Of a stretch of 64,000 bases of DNA, positions 12,901-25,500 are shown in pieces (position 1 is the stretch's first letter; every line of letters begins with the position of its first letter). The notes beneath the pieces are model-generated. The model was not told the origin of the DNA, did not search any database, and saw only the letters and a list, made by a program, of their open reading frames with translations. The DNA is from Pachypanchax playfairii (lineage: Eukaryota; Chordata; Actinopteri; Cyprinodontiformes; Aplocheilidae): NCBI GenBank assembly GCA_006937955.1, contig SSNP01000050.1, forward strand, positions 2,957,261 to 3,021,260, written 5' to 3'. The position numbers were made by a program, and so were the translations under genes.

Positions 12901-15900
12901 ATTGTACTTCATCCATCTTTCCAACCTCACTGTCTTCAATCCCCGGCATGCCAGCATCACTGCCGGGTTTACCCATCTCTTCTGCAACAGAACACAAACA
13001 GTGAGACTGGCAGTGCACAGCGCACAACAAGAACAGTTAATTAAAAAAAAGAAAAGCAATCTGACTGACGAATAACTCATTACAAGCAGCTGTTGCATCC
13101 AGAGTTCCTTCAAGCAGTAAGAATAAAACAATAGTTTATGCTAAAATAAGAGTTACCCAATGTACCTTTTAGTAACGACCGTCTGTCATGCAGGTTATTG
13201 GCCACTGTGTGGCGCTCTCTAACCGTATCCACGCCAGGCACGTGCTTTTCTGCTGCTATATTCTTTTGGCTGTTTATTATAGACTAAATGAGAAGAGATC
13301 GAATGAAAAAATTAGATTAAGATAAATCAACTGTAAAGTCTGAACAGGAATAAAAACACAAGAGAATAAACCAAACAGTTTAATCATTAGCTGCAGTCAC
13401 AATTTTAAATGTATGTCATAAATATTAAATTGCTAAATATATATAAAATGTGTATCAAAAAGCTCGATTTTTTTTTTTAACAAAACCCTGCAGCATTTCT
13501 TAGAAAACCTACAGTCCATCTGGACAGAACTTGTTGCTACTAACCAGTTTCAGCTTTGATGTTTCTTCCTCTAGGGCTTTTTTTGAGTCTTCATACTCTT
13601 GTTTCAGTTGTGCAATCTGACGTCCACACTGTAAACTGGGAAACACAGAGTCATCGTAACCGCACAAAGTTATTTCAGCACATTAATGAATCTGATTTAC
13701 ACAAACCACATGCAAATACACACATAATCAGAGTCGATTATTGAGGAAATCTTTCCACACGTAGAGATTAAAGATAAAACAATAACCCAGTTGTCACATA
13801 ATTAATATAAATACAGATCATCGTAAATGATAACTTGAAATAATAAAATATTTTAGAGTTGTTTCGGAATAATGTGCACTGCTTTTTTGGTGGGTTTGTA
13901 ATGATGATTAAACAGCTTATAATAATTTAAAAAATGAAAATATATGCATAGAAGCTGAAAAATACACAAGGGGCCCATGTAAATATCATCTGTGTGGGAC
14001 AGACAGATGCAACAGCTTTTAAAAGTAGTTGAATGTTCCAACAGACAGTGACACAAAGAACAAGTGGTACAGAGTTAAATACCTTTCATACTCCAGTTTC
14101 TTCTCCAGTGTAGTGCTATTCTTCTTCACTTCTCTTATCTGCTCTTCTTGCTTCATGAACTCTCGCTTCAGCTCCTTTAGCTGCTCTGCTCGTAGCACCG
14201 GCACCATGCAAACACAATATTTCAGAGAACTTTAATACATATTTGTTAAATGGACTGTAACACTTTCCGAATAAAACATGGTGCAAACATCATTCTTCCT
14301 GAGAGCGCCCTCTGTTGGCCAGTCTTACCTTTCAGCCTCTGTATCTCTGTCATTTGGGCTGTGACATCATCCTGTAACTTCAACTGTGAGAGGACAAACA
14401 CACAAAAAAAAAACATGTTTAACAAGAAGAACAAACTATATATGGATTTTTATACACCACAAACCTTCTCATGCAAAGTTTATCACCATGAAATGCTTCA
14501 CTGGAGAACCAGTTCCTTAATTCAAAGACTAAAACTCATCTTCATTCCAAACTTGTGGAACAAGTCTGTCTCGTCTTCTCTAGTACACGTCATCCAGTGT
14601 AATATTTTAGTGTACATTAGTACAATAGAGTGTTGCATAAAACTCTGGTGGGATGACACTGCCTTCAGTTTTACAACTTAACACTTTTCAGTTGCAGGCG
14701 AAAAAAAAAAAGTTACTGCAGTCATCACTGTTACGAAATTAGTGCCATCTAAAAGTTTTATTGTCTTTTTATATTTAAATGACATATAATAACAAATGAA
14801 CAAACAGTATCCTTGCAGACCCTGAATGAATTACAGACGTGCATTTGTTCAGACACCAATAACTGAAGGCTTCTCTCTGTAACAAACGTCTCTGCTGAAA
14901 CAAGGTTGGGCTGTTGACAAAGGAAAGTGGATCAACAGTAGTTAATGACTGCTGCTATCTTGATGACAAACACTGAACTCCAGAGAAAAAAAATGGAGCT
15001 CAGTTCCCTTTTGTGTATGTCTCTTTCCCGTCCTCTCAGACCCCAGTCGGTCCATCAGAAAGCGGCTCACCCTGAGCCGGGTTCTGTTGGAGGTTCTTCC
15101 TGTTAAAAGAGATGCATTCCTTTCCACTGTCACCTTGTGCTGCTCAGGATGGAGGATTGTGTTGAACTGATGATTCAACCAATCTGCTGGATCTTTAAAT
15201 ATGAAATTTGACACTAATAAAATGACTATTCATATGAATTGGCTCTCTATAAATAAAAATGAATTAAAAGTAAATTATACTTGTCTGTATTTCTCACTAT
15301 ATCCCGACTCCACAAAACAACTAGAAAAAAGACAGCTCCAAGTGTTTTTTATAAGAGAAGCCCATAAATATGTTGACATTTATCCTTTTGGTGATTTTCA
15401 ATTGAGTTAAATAAGCAATTAAACAATCCATCCAGCATGGAAGTTGTTGAGCTGTGAACACTCCCAAGGCTGTCCTGCATAGGATGAAAAGAGACTCCCT
15501 AAAAGCTCAACGTATATAGGTTTCCTTTTAAAGGGCACATGACATTTGAGTTTTCTATGAGTGGTGATTATCTAAAAAAACACTGGGTGGAGCAGACCTC
15601 AAGAGTGAAGCAGCAGAGACGATGAAAACGTTCCAAGTCACACATTTCTTATCTATTCTTCATCTACTGTAACAGATAGCAACAAGACAAACTAAATATG
15701 AGTACAGACTCTTTGTGTTAAAACAATCCTTTGTCATTCTTCCCAGTCAAGGTTTTTCCTTCATTTGGTCAAGTCAAAAAGATATTACAAAGCCTGTGCC
15801 CTTCTTTCCAGATTAAATATAATACTGAATCTAGATATGCAATCACACAGCATTCATCAGATAATAGGATTATTTGAAAATAGAAAAGGCTTCATAAGTT

Positions 15901-16557
15901 TATTTAAAAAACTGTCTTTTTGGAGGTATTTAGTCCAGAAACATCTTACTTGGTGAAATCAATATGACTTTTTTATCTTTCTAAACTGTTCAGAATAAAA
16001 ATAAAAAGATGATAACAAACACGTGCACACAAATCTACTGTATTCTGTTTATGCTTAATTTAACAGTTTACTTTGGGCGTGATGTTTGATTCCCTGTTTC
16101 TAAGAGTAACACAATGTTTACCTTCAGAACCAATTCTATCAGTGTCTAAAACAATAAAAAATAAAAAGTCATACTGGAATGTCTGTAACATCCAGACTTT
16201 GACATTCAGGTGGGATCAAACGGAGTTTACCTTTTCATCTGCGCACTTTTTAATGAGCACCTCTCGGGCCTGAATCTTGCCCTCCAGGACGCCGAAGTCT
16301 CCATCCTTCTGCTCGATCTGTTTCCTGTGTGTGTCCACCTGCACGATCAGCTCTGAGTTCCGCTTCTCCAACCGGCTCCGCGCCGCGTCCGAGCGCTGCA
16401 TCTGCGTCTGGATCTCCGCCAGCTCGTCCAGCAAGCGTCCATGCTTGTTGGACACCGTCCAGTAGTTGAAAGAGAGTATGGCGATGATTAACATCAAAAA
16501 GATGAGGATGAAGGACGGGAGACGGCCTCCCCGTCGGTTTGCACCAAACCCAATCAT
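9927..16557 (-). CDS. golm2: Golgi membrane protein 2 (CASC4), complete, 10 coding exons
   Basis: Coding exons in transcript order: 16557-16231, 14383-14329, 14185-14083, 13635-13545, 13283-13166, 12981-12898, 12675-12406, 12318-12181, 10935-10768, 10003-9927. All borders are GT/AG with consistent phase; total 1431 nt, 476 aa. The start MIGFGANRRGGR is diagnostic of GOLM2. Residues about 13-33 form one signal-anchor helix (FILIFLMLIIAILSF), giving a type II Golgi topology. Residues about 40-200 are heptad-rich coiled coil rich in E, K, Q and R. Then come an unstructured P/Q/D-rich stem, the GDAGMPGIE-like motif (here SDAGMPGIED), the conserved acidic block [26 protein letters not shown]-type segment, and the C-terminus DYGKRHQANDIL, matching the family's DYGKQHFNDVL. 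The role in Golgi trafficking is poorly defined. The large exon 12675-12406 makes it somewhat longer than the human protein. Confidence 0.96.
10936..12180 (-). other. golm2: golm2 intron 8
   Basis: A 1.2-kb intron between the SKDQAPAEH exon and the FFDENESPVDP exon. It contains a non-LTR retrotransposon-type 3' tail near 11640-11687; nothing else was recognised. Confidence 0.7.
11640..11687 (+). mobile_element. 3' tail of a fish non-LTR retroelement
   Basis: The words AAAAGTGCTATACAAATAAAG followed by TTTGA repeats are the typical 3' end of teleost L2/CR1-like LINEs or SINEs, which end in a short tandem tail. Only the tail is preserved. Confidence 0.55.
14384..16230 (-). other. golm2: golm2 intron 1
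   Basis: A 1.85-kb intron between the N-terminal membrane-anchor exon and the second coding exon. It contains an interspersed repeat at about 15020-15200. Short open frames here have no recognisable similarity. Confidence 0.7.
15020..15200 (+). repeat. Teleost interspersed repeat fragment
   Basis: The plus strand includes GACCCCAGTCGGTC, then GAGCCGGGTTCTGTTGGAGGTTCTTCCTGTTAAAAG-type text and CCACTGTCACCTTGTGCTGCTCA. This matches from memory a very common fish repeat, probably a LINE/SINE 3' region. The class is not certain and the ends are not resolved. Confidence 0.5.
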
Positions 16558-19122
16558 TTCGGAACACAAAGTCTAACGTTACCGCAGATTATTACCGCAA
16601 CCTGCTGAGCTCAATGCAAGGATTCTCCCGATGTGAAACACATCCGTGTACGTGACATCCCGTGGAGAATATGCGGCAACCGCTTGGAAACACACACAGT
16701 CATAAATGTTCAAGGCTTTTCACATTTCTACGCGTATTTACTCTCCTTCCCCTTCCGCACACTCGACATCTTCTCAGCAATTCGTCCAGCAGTCGGTGAA
16801 ATACGCCCGCAGGGACGTGGCCTGGCTCAGACGGGAACGTTAAACACAGCAGATGAGACTAGACGTGGACAGCAACGCTAGTACCGCCTTCACATGGTCC
16901 CCACCCCCGATACAAGACGTACGGACGTTTGGAGCTCTTTTCATAATAAACTTGCCATCAAATGACCCTGTTAGGTCTTGGTCTTTGACCTGACGTTGAT
17001 ATTAGCTCCAAAATAACGTCAAGCTAATAACCAAAAACAAGCTAATAGCAGCGACTGTCAGAAACGTTTTCTTTCTCACCGGGTAGAATAAATCCTTGTA
17101 GTACAATTAAACCGGTTCTGTGAAACATATGGAGACATGATGTAAACGATACTGCTCAAAATTCCGACTATCACAGATAGTATCTGCGATGTGTAAAGCT
17201 AGCTAATCTCCGCTCTCTTTCTTTTCTGCGCCGCCGGTGTTGTACCGAAATCTTCCTCCCTACCCAGACACACGTTGTCAAAAGCCTTCCCTCTCCTGTA
17301 GCGCACTTTATTGATTCCAAATAAATAAAAGTGAAAAATAAAATGACCAAACGGATTTTCAATTTTTAAAAACACCGAAGAACACAATTATCTATAATAG
17401 TTTTCTTTTGATATTTAATTTATGAAGTTCTTTTTCTGTCAGGCAATGCTGACTACAACCCCCGTTCAGTTTTTCATAAAAAGCTCCCATTACGTGTGTA
17501 ACGTAACAGATGCAATATATGTAATAATGATTTTTTCTTAAAAGTGCTGAAAAACATGAGCCAGTTTTGATTTACAGTCTATTTGTGAAAACAAATGTTT
17601 AAAATGCACCTCTCGTGATGCTTCTGAAGGCATGGGTGCATTTTTTGGCACAACACTGGTCATTTTTTTCAAAATAAAAGTCTTTATTCATATTTTCACA
17701 GAACGCATCCTGGTAAAATTGCTGCTAGCTTTGCTTAATGGTTGTGAGAACTATTACACATTTGGACGTTTGGCTTGATAAAAACTAATACTATAAATTA
17801 AAATCACCTGCTGCCCAATGTAAAAACACTGCTGTAAAAACGTGAAAACATATGATGTTGCAATCTGGAGTACAAAGCAGTGTGTAGATTTAAAGTCCCC
17901 TGCTGAAAAAGGAAAGAATTATAACCACTTACGGTTAAGTGGTTCCCAAACTTTTCAGCTTCACCCACAAAATAATACAACTCAGGGACTTGTGATCATG
18001 GCTGGTGGATGAATACATGATACCCAACAAGAGTTTTATGACAAACAGCCCCAACAACCGTAACATAATTGTTCTTCATGAATAACTAGAGATTTAATCT
18101 ATTTTAATAATAATGTTTGAAATAAATATGATATTACCAATCATTTCAAAATCAATTTTATTTCAGGGGATCATTTCAAGACCTCACACTTGCTGTTTCA
18201 TGATCCTCACCTCAGCTTTTTGAATCACTGACATATATCTATAGGGGTAACAGTGAATCGGACTTTGTTGTGTTGTTTTTATATAAAAAAGCAATGTATT
18301 AGCGCTAGAAACTGCAAAATTCTTTTGTGTATTTTGCTTAAAAGATTGCTAACAGTGCCATTTAAAAATTTTAAAAATGGGGCATTATAATCAGTGTTTT
18401 AAAGAATCACTGCCACTAAAAAGAATTCTGTCACAGAAACAGGGGAAGCTATTTTTAAGTTTGAAATAAAGGACTGATTTAGTGTGTCTATAAAAATTAA
18501 AAAATTGATTTACTGCTCTTTTATGTAAATTGTCAATGAATATTTAGAAAAAATAAGGACTCAGCAACACTTGTGGAATCAAAAAACAAAACTAATTGAT
18601 GTTTTTCAGCTTGAGGTTTTTATCAGGGTCATTATGAAACATCTAATAGGCAACATTAGAATATTCAGCATTTAAGAATGATCATCTTTTTCTGTGAAAC
18701 TTAACAGCCACTGGAGAGAAAGTCAAGTTGTGCCAACTACCATATTCAAGACTTTGTAGTCACTATTACACCTTTTTACCAATAAATAAATAAATCTTTA
18801 ATTTTTGTTATTTTCTCTCATTCAGCTAGCTTATTTTGATGTGATTGTGATGTAATTTGAGCACAAGATGGAGAGATGCTCAACATCCAAAAAACTGTGA
18901 CTGACAGTAAAAAAAGTAGAAGGAACGCATTACTCAGTATACAAATGCATATCATTTATTGTAACACTGATAAGAATCGTAACACAATGAGGTAAGTTAA
19001 ATTATCCACATTTGTGATGTTACTGAACCACAAAATATTCACCACCCAACCACCAATTCCACAAAGTCTGCAAACAACGGCCGATAATGCCCCGTCAGTT
19101 CAATTCACAGTTTAATACAAAC
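16558..19122. other. Intergenic region upstream of golm2 / downstream of entrep2
   Basis: The first 350 bp (16558-16900) carry several CpGs and are the likely golm2 leader and promoter. Another CpG-bearing stretch lies at 17200-17310. The rest is AT-rich and holds no ORF, exon chain or repeat with clear ends that I can support. Confidence 0.5.
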
Positions 19123-19128
19123 TTTATT
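19123..19128 (-). terminator. entrep2: Candidate poly(A) signal of entrep2
   Basis: Coding-strand AATAAA lies about 400 nt beyond the stop codon at 19523-19525, in an AT-rich context. Other AATAAA words occur further left (for example near 17680), so the true end is uncertain. Confidence 0.35.
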
Positions 19129-19522
19129 TCTCATTAGGACAAGAGGAATACAAACAACACGATTTCTTTTGCGTTTCCCTCACCAATCCAAACTAACCAG
19201 CTGTGTATTGTTTCTTTTTTGTTTGTTTGGGAGATGAAACTCTGTGAAAAATATTCCCCTGAGGGAGAAAACATTCTTTTGTTTGTTTCTGATGAGATAG
19301 AAGCCACTACAGACACCGGCAGGCTCTGTCGGAATTTGCTACCGTTTCTGCTGATGACTTGGCACGGTCTCACAGGGCACTACAAAGAGTGTGACAGCAT
19401 TTCAGTTCCTTTGTTCTGCAGTCCGACAGAGCAAGAAATGATCTCATAATGTCTGAAAGAGTCATTAGTTACTCTACAGGCATCAGCAGCAAACTGGAAT
19501 GCCCCCCGCAGTCCTTGTTGGG

Positions 19523-22500
19523 TCAGAGAATAGTTTCTTTGCACTCAAGTCTTTGTTCAGAGGACGGGGACGCCTGTGGCTCGGTGGACAAGTTGTTTTT
19601 TAGCTGGATATGTTTTGAACGACACATGGAAGGTGACGGGGATGAACTCAGAGCGCCACAGCTCTGGAGGTGAAGATCCTCGTGGTCACGATTCCTGGGA
19701 CTGCCAACGATGCGCTGGGTCATCACCTGGTCAAAACATTTGCATATTGATGTTGCAGGTCAGATTTTTTTACATAGATTGGAATCAACATTAATTTGCA
19801 CACGTTTTAATATTGTAAAGATCAGTTTGATCATTTTTAAAACAACAATCTTCAAAGCACGTCTGTAGTTTTCGAAGCGATTTACTGTCAGATGAAGTTA
19901 CCTGATCTATGACGTTGGCACTAAAGATGGCCTCCTCCATGTGCTTCTCATCCGACTTGATGACACACTTGATGTTGTTGACGACCTGCTGGACTTCAGG
20001 AGGTAGAGTGCAGCTCGAGTGCTCCAGGAATTTGGCCACTAATATTTTTGTGTCTTTGTACATCTTAAGGTCAGCCAGGGAATGCGGGCGCTCGTGGGAG
20101 GAGTGTGTGTGGAGAGGTCGGGATTTGAGCTGAATGTCTACTTTCCTGCCCTCCTTCTGCTGCTTCGAGATCGGTGCGTGATTCAGTTTGGCTCCAACCA
20201 CCTCTGCTGAAATGTCTTTTGGCTCTTAAGGGAGAAACAGAGTCAATTTGTCAAACCCCGGAAAAGTGCATCATCACGGCTGAGGTCAGTTCACGATTGT
20301 TTATTGTGAATTCGACTTGAACAAAGAAAGAAAAGGAAAATAAACAATATTAGAGTAAAATTATCTCCTCTTGGTGCATAAAGACAAACAGCAGTTGTTG
20401 TTTTTAGTTTTTGCCGTTCAGTTTGTAGAAATGCGATTTTTAAGTAATTAGTTGCGAATAATGTTTTATGATACAAAAACTCGAGTCGTTATTCCTATAA
20501 GATGTAAATATTTCAATATGTTCTAACGTAAACATGGATATTTGCTTCAAGTTAACATTTTTTTAGTTGTTCTTTTGCATGTTCTTACCTTGTTCTGGAG
20601 ATGTACGAGCTGAATCTGAGGCAGCAGGGTTGTTTCCAGAGCTGCAGCCATTGTTTTGTCCTGCAGGAGACATAAATGATAAAATCTCATTATCAGTTAA
20701 TCTCTCCATTTACAGTATTATTTCTTTCTTTATCTCATATAGTTTTGGGAAATATATCTTTATATATCTAGTCTGTTCATTAAACTTTAAAAATTAGGTG
20801 AAAATCAGTTGAATATTAATTGCACATACTTCCTGTTGTGGTGGAGCAGGAGATAGGGTCACTGGTGGAACGGACAATCCGAGCCAGCTTACGATATCTC
20901 CTGGCAGCTCTGAGCGTCCGAGGCCTCTCTGAAGGTGACTGGCCATTTTGGGTTGAGGTAGAGGGAGGCTGTGACGATGAGGATGGGGACCAAACACTGA
21001 AACATAGTCTGGGGCCTCTGGGTCTGGTGGGAGGGGACGGTGAAGGGGAAGGAGCCAAAGGGCTAATGGCAGATGTTCCACCAGAGGAAGCCACGGAGGT
21101 GGGGGAACAAGGCTGCGGTGGTGGGGGGATGGCGACAGGGAGCGTGAGCTTCCGACTCATCATTCGTGCTTTTATCAGGGAATGTGTCGGGGCTTTCGGC
21201 GGCTCCTCTGGTAAATGCTTGGCTGAGGCCAGCTCGTCACAAATGGGATTTGCGGACCTGAGTTCCTCACATGGATGTGTGTTCTCTGTGGAGTCTTCCA
21301 GATTGCTATAGTTCTCTGAGGACCAGTCTGGTGAGCGCTCCAGAGAGTCCTGGGTGTGAGAGGACTCACTATAACCAGTGTCACTAGGGCGAGCATCAGC
21401 GTTAGGCAAAACCCGATGGCAGCGTGAGGAAACCCGCGTGTAAAGTTCCAAACTGGTGCAGCTTCCATCAGTGGGGGCAGTCTGCAGCGTGCCGAAGGGT
21501 GAGCAGTCAGAACCCTGAACCTCCAGCGAGCACAAGTCCTCCGAAGAGCAAGTCTGGTCCTGATCAACCACCTCTGACACCATCAATGATGCGCTGTCCA
21601 CCGAGGCTGAAAAAACAAACAAATGTCTTAAGCGTGTCTATGAGAAGGAGCAGACATGTCATTGAACAAATCTTACCCTGTGTGCTGAGACCTGCAGTTG
21701 TGTTTCTCTCACACAGACTGGACTCCGTAGCCTGTTGGTCTATGCTCATGGTCACCTGAAAGGATTGATATTAATAAAACTAAGACAAGAAAACAGCTGT
21801 TGTATGTAAATATTATTTGTTCTTCCAACCTACAATACCTCAAGTGACCTGTAGAGGGCTCCATCAGACCACCTCACCAAAACAATCAGTTTTTATTGTT
21901 TGAGAAAAAAGGTTCAAACGCAGAAAAATAAATCATCAGAGGGGCCGATGGTGCAAAATGGCAGCAAAATGGCAGCCTCGCTTCTATCAGACTAACCCAG
22001 CCGTGGCAACAATTATACCCACTCCGGTGTCACTGTGTGTGAATGAATTATGGATTCACTGTAAAGAACTTGAAAATATCTGAATCTAATTGATTATTAT
22101 TATGGGTATTAGAAATAGCAGCTCTGGACTTCCAGTGTGTTTTAATTTGAACGTGACCTGAAACACGGTATTAGTTTGTGCACGTCTGCAAAAAAAAACG
22201 TGAAATAACTCTCAACATTTCAATAAAGACGTTTGTGTGAAACAACAAAAGATCCTGTACATTAAACACATATTCAGTGTAAACACCCCTTTTAACACAA
22301 CAAAACACTTTGTTATATGGCCAAAAAATAATTTAAACATCATATTTATACACAAATACATGCTTTATTACACTTCTGATGATAAATAAGGATTTTACTG
22401 TTTCTCACCTGGCTGGCAGGAGTTTGTCCCACCACAGACTCGTATGGAGGGGGTAGGTCTGTTGGATAAAGGGTTCCTGGACTGTTTATAGGCACCCCGT

Positions 22501-25500
22501 AGATGGCACTGAAGGGGGAATGAGGAAAGTCCAGATGTAGGCCTCTGTCAGAGAAGTAAAAACAGACACAAAAAAATCACAAAATCTGATCATTTTAATC
22601 ATAATAACTTGTAATGAAAGAGTGGACGCACTAAGTAACACCATGAGTTTGTAACTGATTATTAAAGGTTTAAAGTAAAGCATTTTCTTTTAAAACACTA
22701 AGATACAAATAGTGAAAAACATCCTCTTGTGTCAGACACTCAAATCCAGGCACTATGTATCATTGCTCCATTATTCTGTGTGCACCAGTGCTGTTTCTTA
22801 TGGTACCAATTAAGAATAGGCAGCCATGCGTCCCGTCATATCTTTTAATTACAACCCTATTCTCAGCTAAAGTGGCGGAGCATGAAATACAACCTGCCTT
22901 TCCACCAATCATCTGAGGGATGATGATGTCATGACACATCCCTGGCCTTGAGCAGGGACACCATAAATGTTTCCTCTGCCTTGTATATATTTATGGTGTA
23001 ATTGTCAAGCAGATGTGGCTTCCTGCCAAAGAGCTACAACAGTTGCTTGTAAGACTGAGAAAATGGAAGGAGTTATGAGGGAGGAGGGGGGAGGAGGAGG
23101 AGGAGGAGGGGGTCATCTGGTCCTTCAGAGTGGCCTTAATGGGGATGAAATGCTATAAACTTTTCAAAGATGACAGAGACACACATCCGATTGTCACTGT
23201 GAAATAATAAGTATTCACAGGCATGTTAATGCTTCTTTAGACGAGCTGATCAACTAAAGGAAATTCTGCGGATCTGTACGTTTACCGTCCATCCATGTTT
23301 GACTGCTTATGCAGAACTTACAGGTCCAAGAGGAAAACTCAACATCCCTCAGCTGAGCAACATGCTGCAGCTCCTCCTGGTTGATGGAGCTATAACGTTC
23401 ACCATCGTGCTATTTTAACTCCTTTCATGCACAAGAAGGAGAGAAACAGCTGTAGATCTAACATAAATAATTTCATCAGTTTAATAACTATGGACCGCCA
23501 TAGTTTACACAAAAAGCTGATATAATTTCCTGGATTGAACTTCACTTTGTATATATTTATTCTTGTTGTCTGTGTTGTTTAACTGTCATATAAATCAAAA
23601 GAAAACTCCCTGAAGACACCATAAAGGATGAGATGTAAAGCATGTATCTCACCTTGTTCCATCCATTGAGGGGGTGCAGGTGTACTCTGGGGGGTAATAT
23701 GGTGGTGGAGGAATGGGAGGAATAAACTCATCAAAGTCCAGCGTCTGATGGAGGATGGTGCCGTGTGGAGTCATACACTCTGCGTTTAAGGCTCGAGCTC
23801 TGTGTGGCATAAACTGAAACACAAAAACAACTTTAATAGGACCAATTATCACACGCTATTATCACATGAAATACTTAGTATTTTCATTCATTCATTATTT
23901 GTTAAACACTCACACAATGTCTCATGTTTTTTGTTTGATAAGATCAAATACACTAATTGATTTTCATACAACCCGAAAGCAAAGTTTTAACTTTTGTTAT
24001 TAATTAATCATAAAGCAAAATTTGAATGTTACCATTAGAATCCATTTATACCTGCTGGTCTCAAATACTGTCTCTAAATGATGGATTCTGCTCTAAATTA
24101 AGGTTCAAGTAAACTTAAAATAATCGTTTTTCACTTGCATTTAGATTTAAAAATGTAAATGAAGAAACATTTAAACCACTTTAAGAATTGATTTTAATTC
24201 CTTTATCAATGTGAATGTCTTTTTACTGATATGGGAGAAAAGTTGACATCAGTCAGTTACATTTGCACCCGTTTCCCAAGTTATATAAAAAATGTATAAA
24301 AATAATGTCTCTCCGTTCCCAAGTTAACATAAATACCCATTACAAGTTATATTTTCATAATGAAGAAGAGATTTGTTTTGTTTCAGTTTCAACACAAACA
24401 TCCTCGGATGCATCAAACGATGCAGAAACAAACAAAGCCCGTCATTTTGCAGGATTTTCCGGCTGCATTCCAAACTTCTTTTTTTTACAAACTGAGATTG
24501 CTATAGATTTACCGCCTCTTCAGCCCGTTGTCAAATCAAACATGCAGCCACAGGCAGCACTTTAAATATTTTAAATTGTTTAAGCGTGTATAAAAATTTC
24601 AGCTTGAAATCTGTTGAAGCTTCTTGCCTCATAAGTTACTGCACAATCAGTATCATGTTGACAACGCGGCTCTGCCTCTGAGCTGTGGACGTGTTCGGAG
24701 ATATGAAGTAACAGTTGTTGGTTTTGTCTGCCCTTCCATCAGACTTACCATCTGCAGCACATCAGTCGACACCATCTGCATGCAGCACATCGCGGTGGCG
24801 AGAGCACACACAATGGTGGAGATGACGTTAAGAGCACAGACGCTGAACAGCAGCTCCTGACGGAGAAAAGGAAAAGAGGAGGAGGCTGTTAGAGGAGCTG
24901 AAATCTTAAAGAAAAAAGAGAAATAACAATAAGAGTGAAGAACGTGAGATGAGAACAGCATCATATATGAGAATTGGACAGTGGAAGATAAACAAAACAC
25001 AGAAAGGTGGTCCTGACGTTAAATAATCACAAAATATTACATCTTTGTTTTTTATTTATTTCATTCAGTCAAAAATCAACTTAAAACATGAACATTGGCA
25101 AAACTCCATGAGACAAATAAGAACTGCGGTCGTATGTACAGTTATATGTGAGGTGATCTTTAATTAAAAAAAAATACACATTTTATGGGGCTCAATTTAA
25201 AATCACAGCAGATTTTTGTTCCATCATTAAAACTCTGAAACAAACTGATTAGAAGTGAGTTTTTAGGAACAGAAGCAGAATTTAACATCATCCACGTTTA
25301 AACACTGATGCATTTAGTACAAAGTCACCGCTGGCCTGTTGCATTATTTCCTAGATTCATTACAGGATGTGATGCAAAATGAATCAACTCTGTAGTAAAT
25401 ATCTTACTGAGCGCTTACTGTAATTGTTTTAAATCATAACGTCAAAAAAATGTTGTCTGACTGAGCTGGAAGTGAAAGTAAAATCATTCTAACATGTTTA

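Noticed and set aside
14250..14681. 143-aa plus-strand open frame
   Set aside because: It is antisense to a golm2 coding exon and intron, with no recognisable similarity.
16250..16567. Alternative minus-strand frame of 105 codons over golm2 exon 1
   Set aside because: A GC-rich shadow frame; the MIGFGANRR frame matches the GOLM2 family.
20820..21311. 163-aa plus-strand open frame
   Set aside because: Antisense to the 777-nt Ser/Pro-rich exon of entrep2, whose minus-strand frame has matching splice sites and family motifs.
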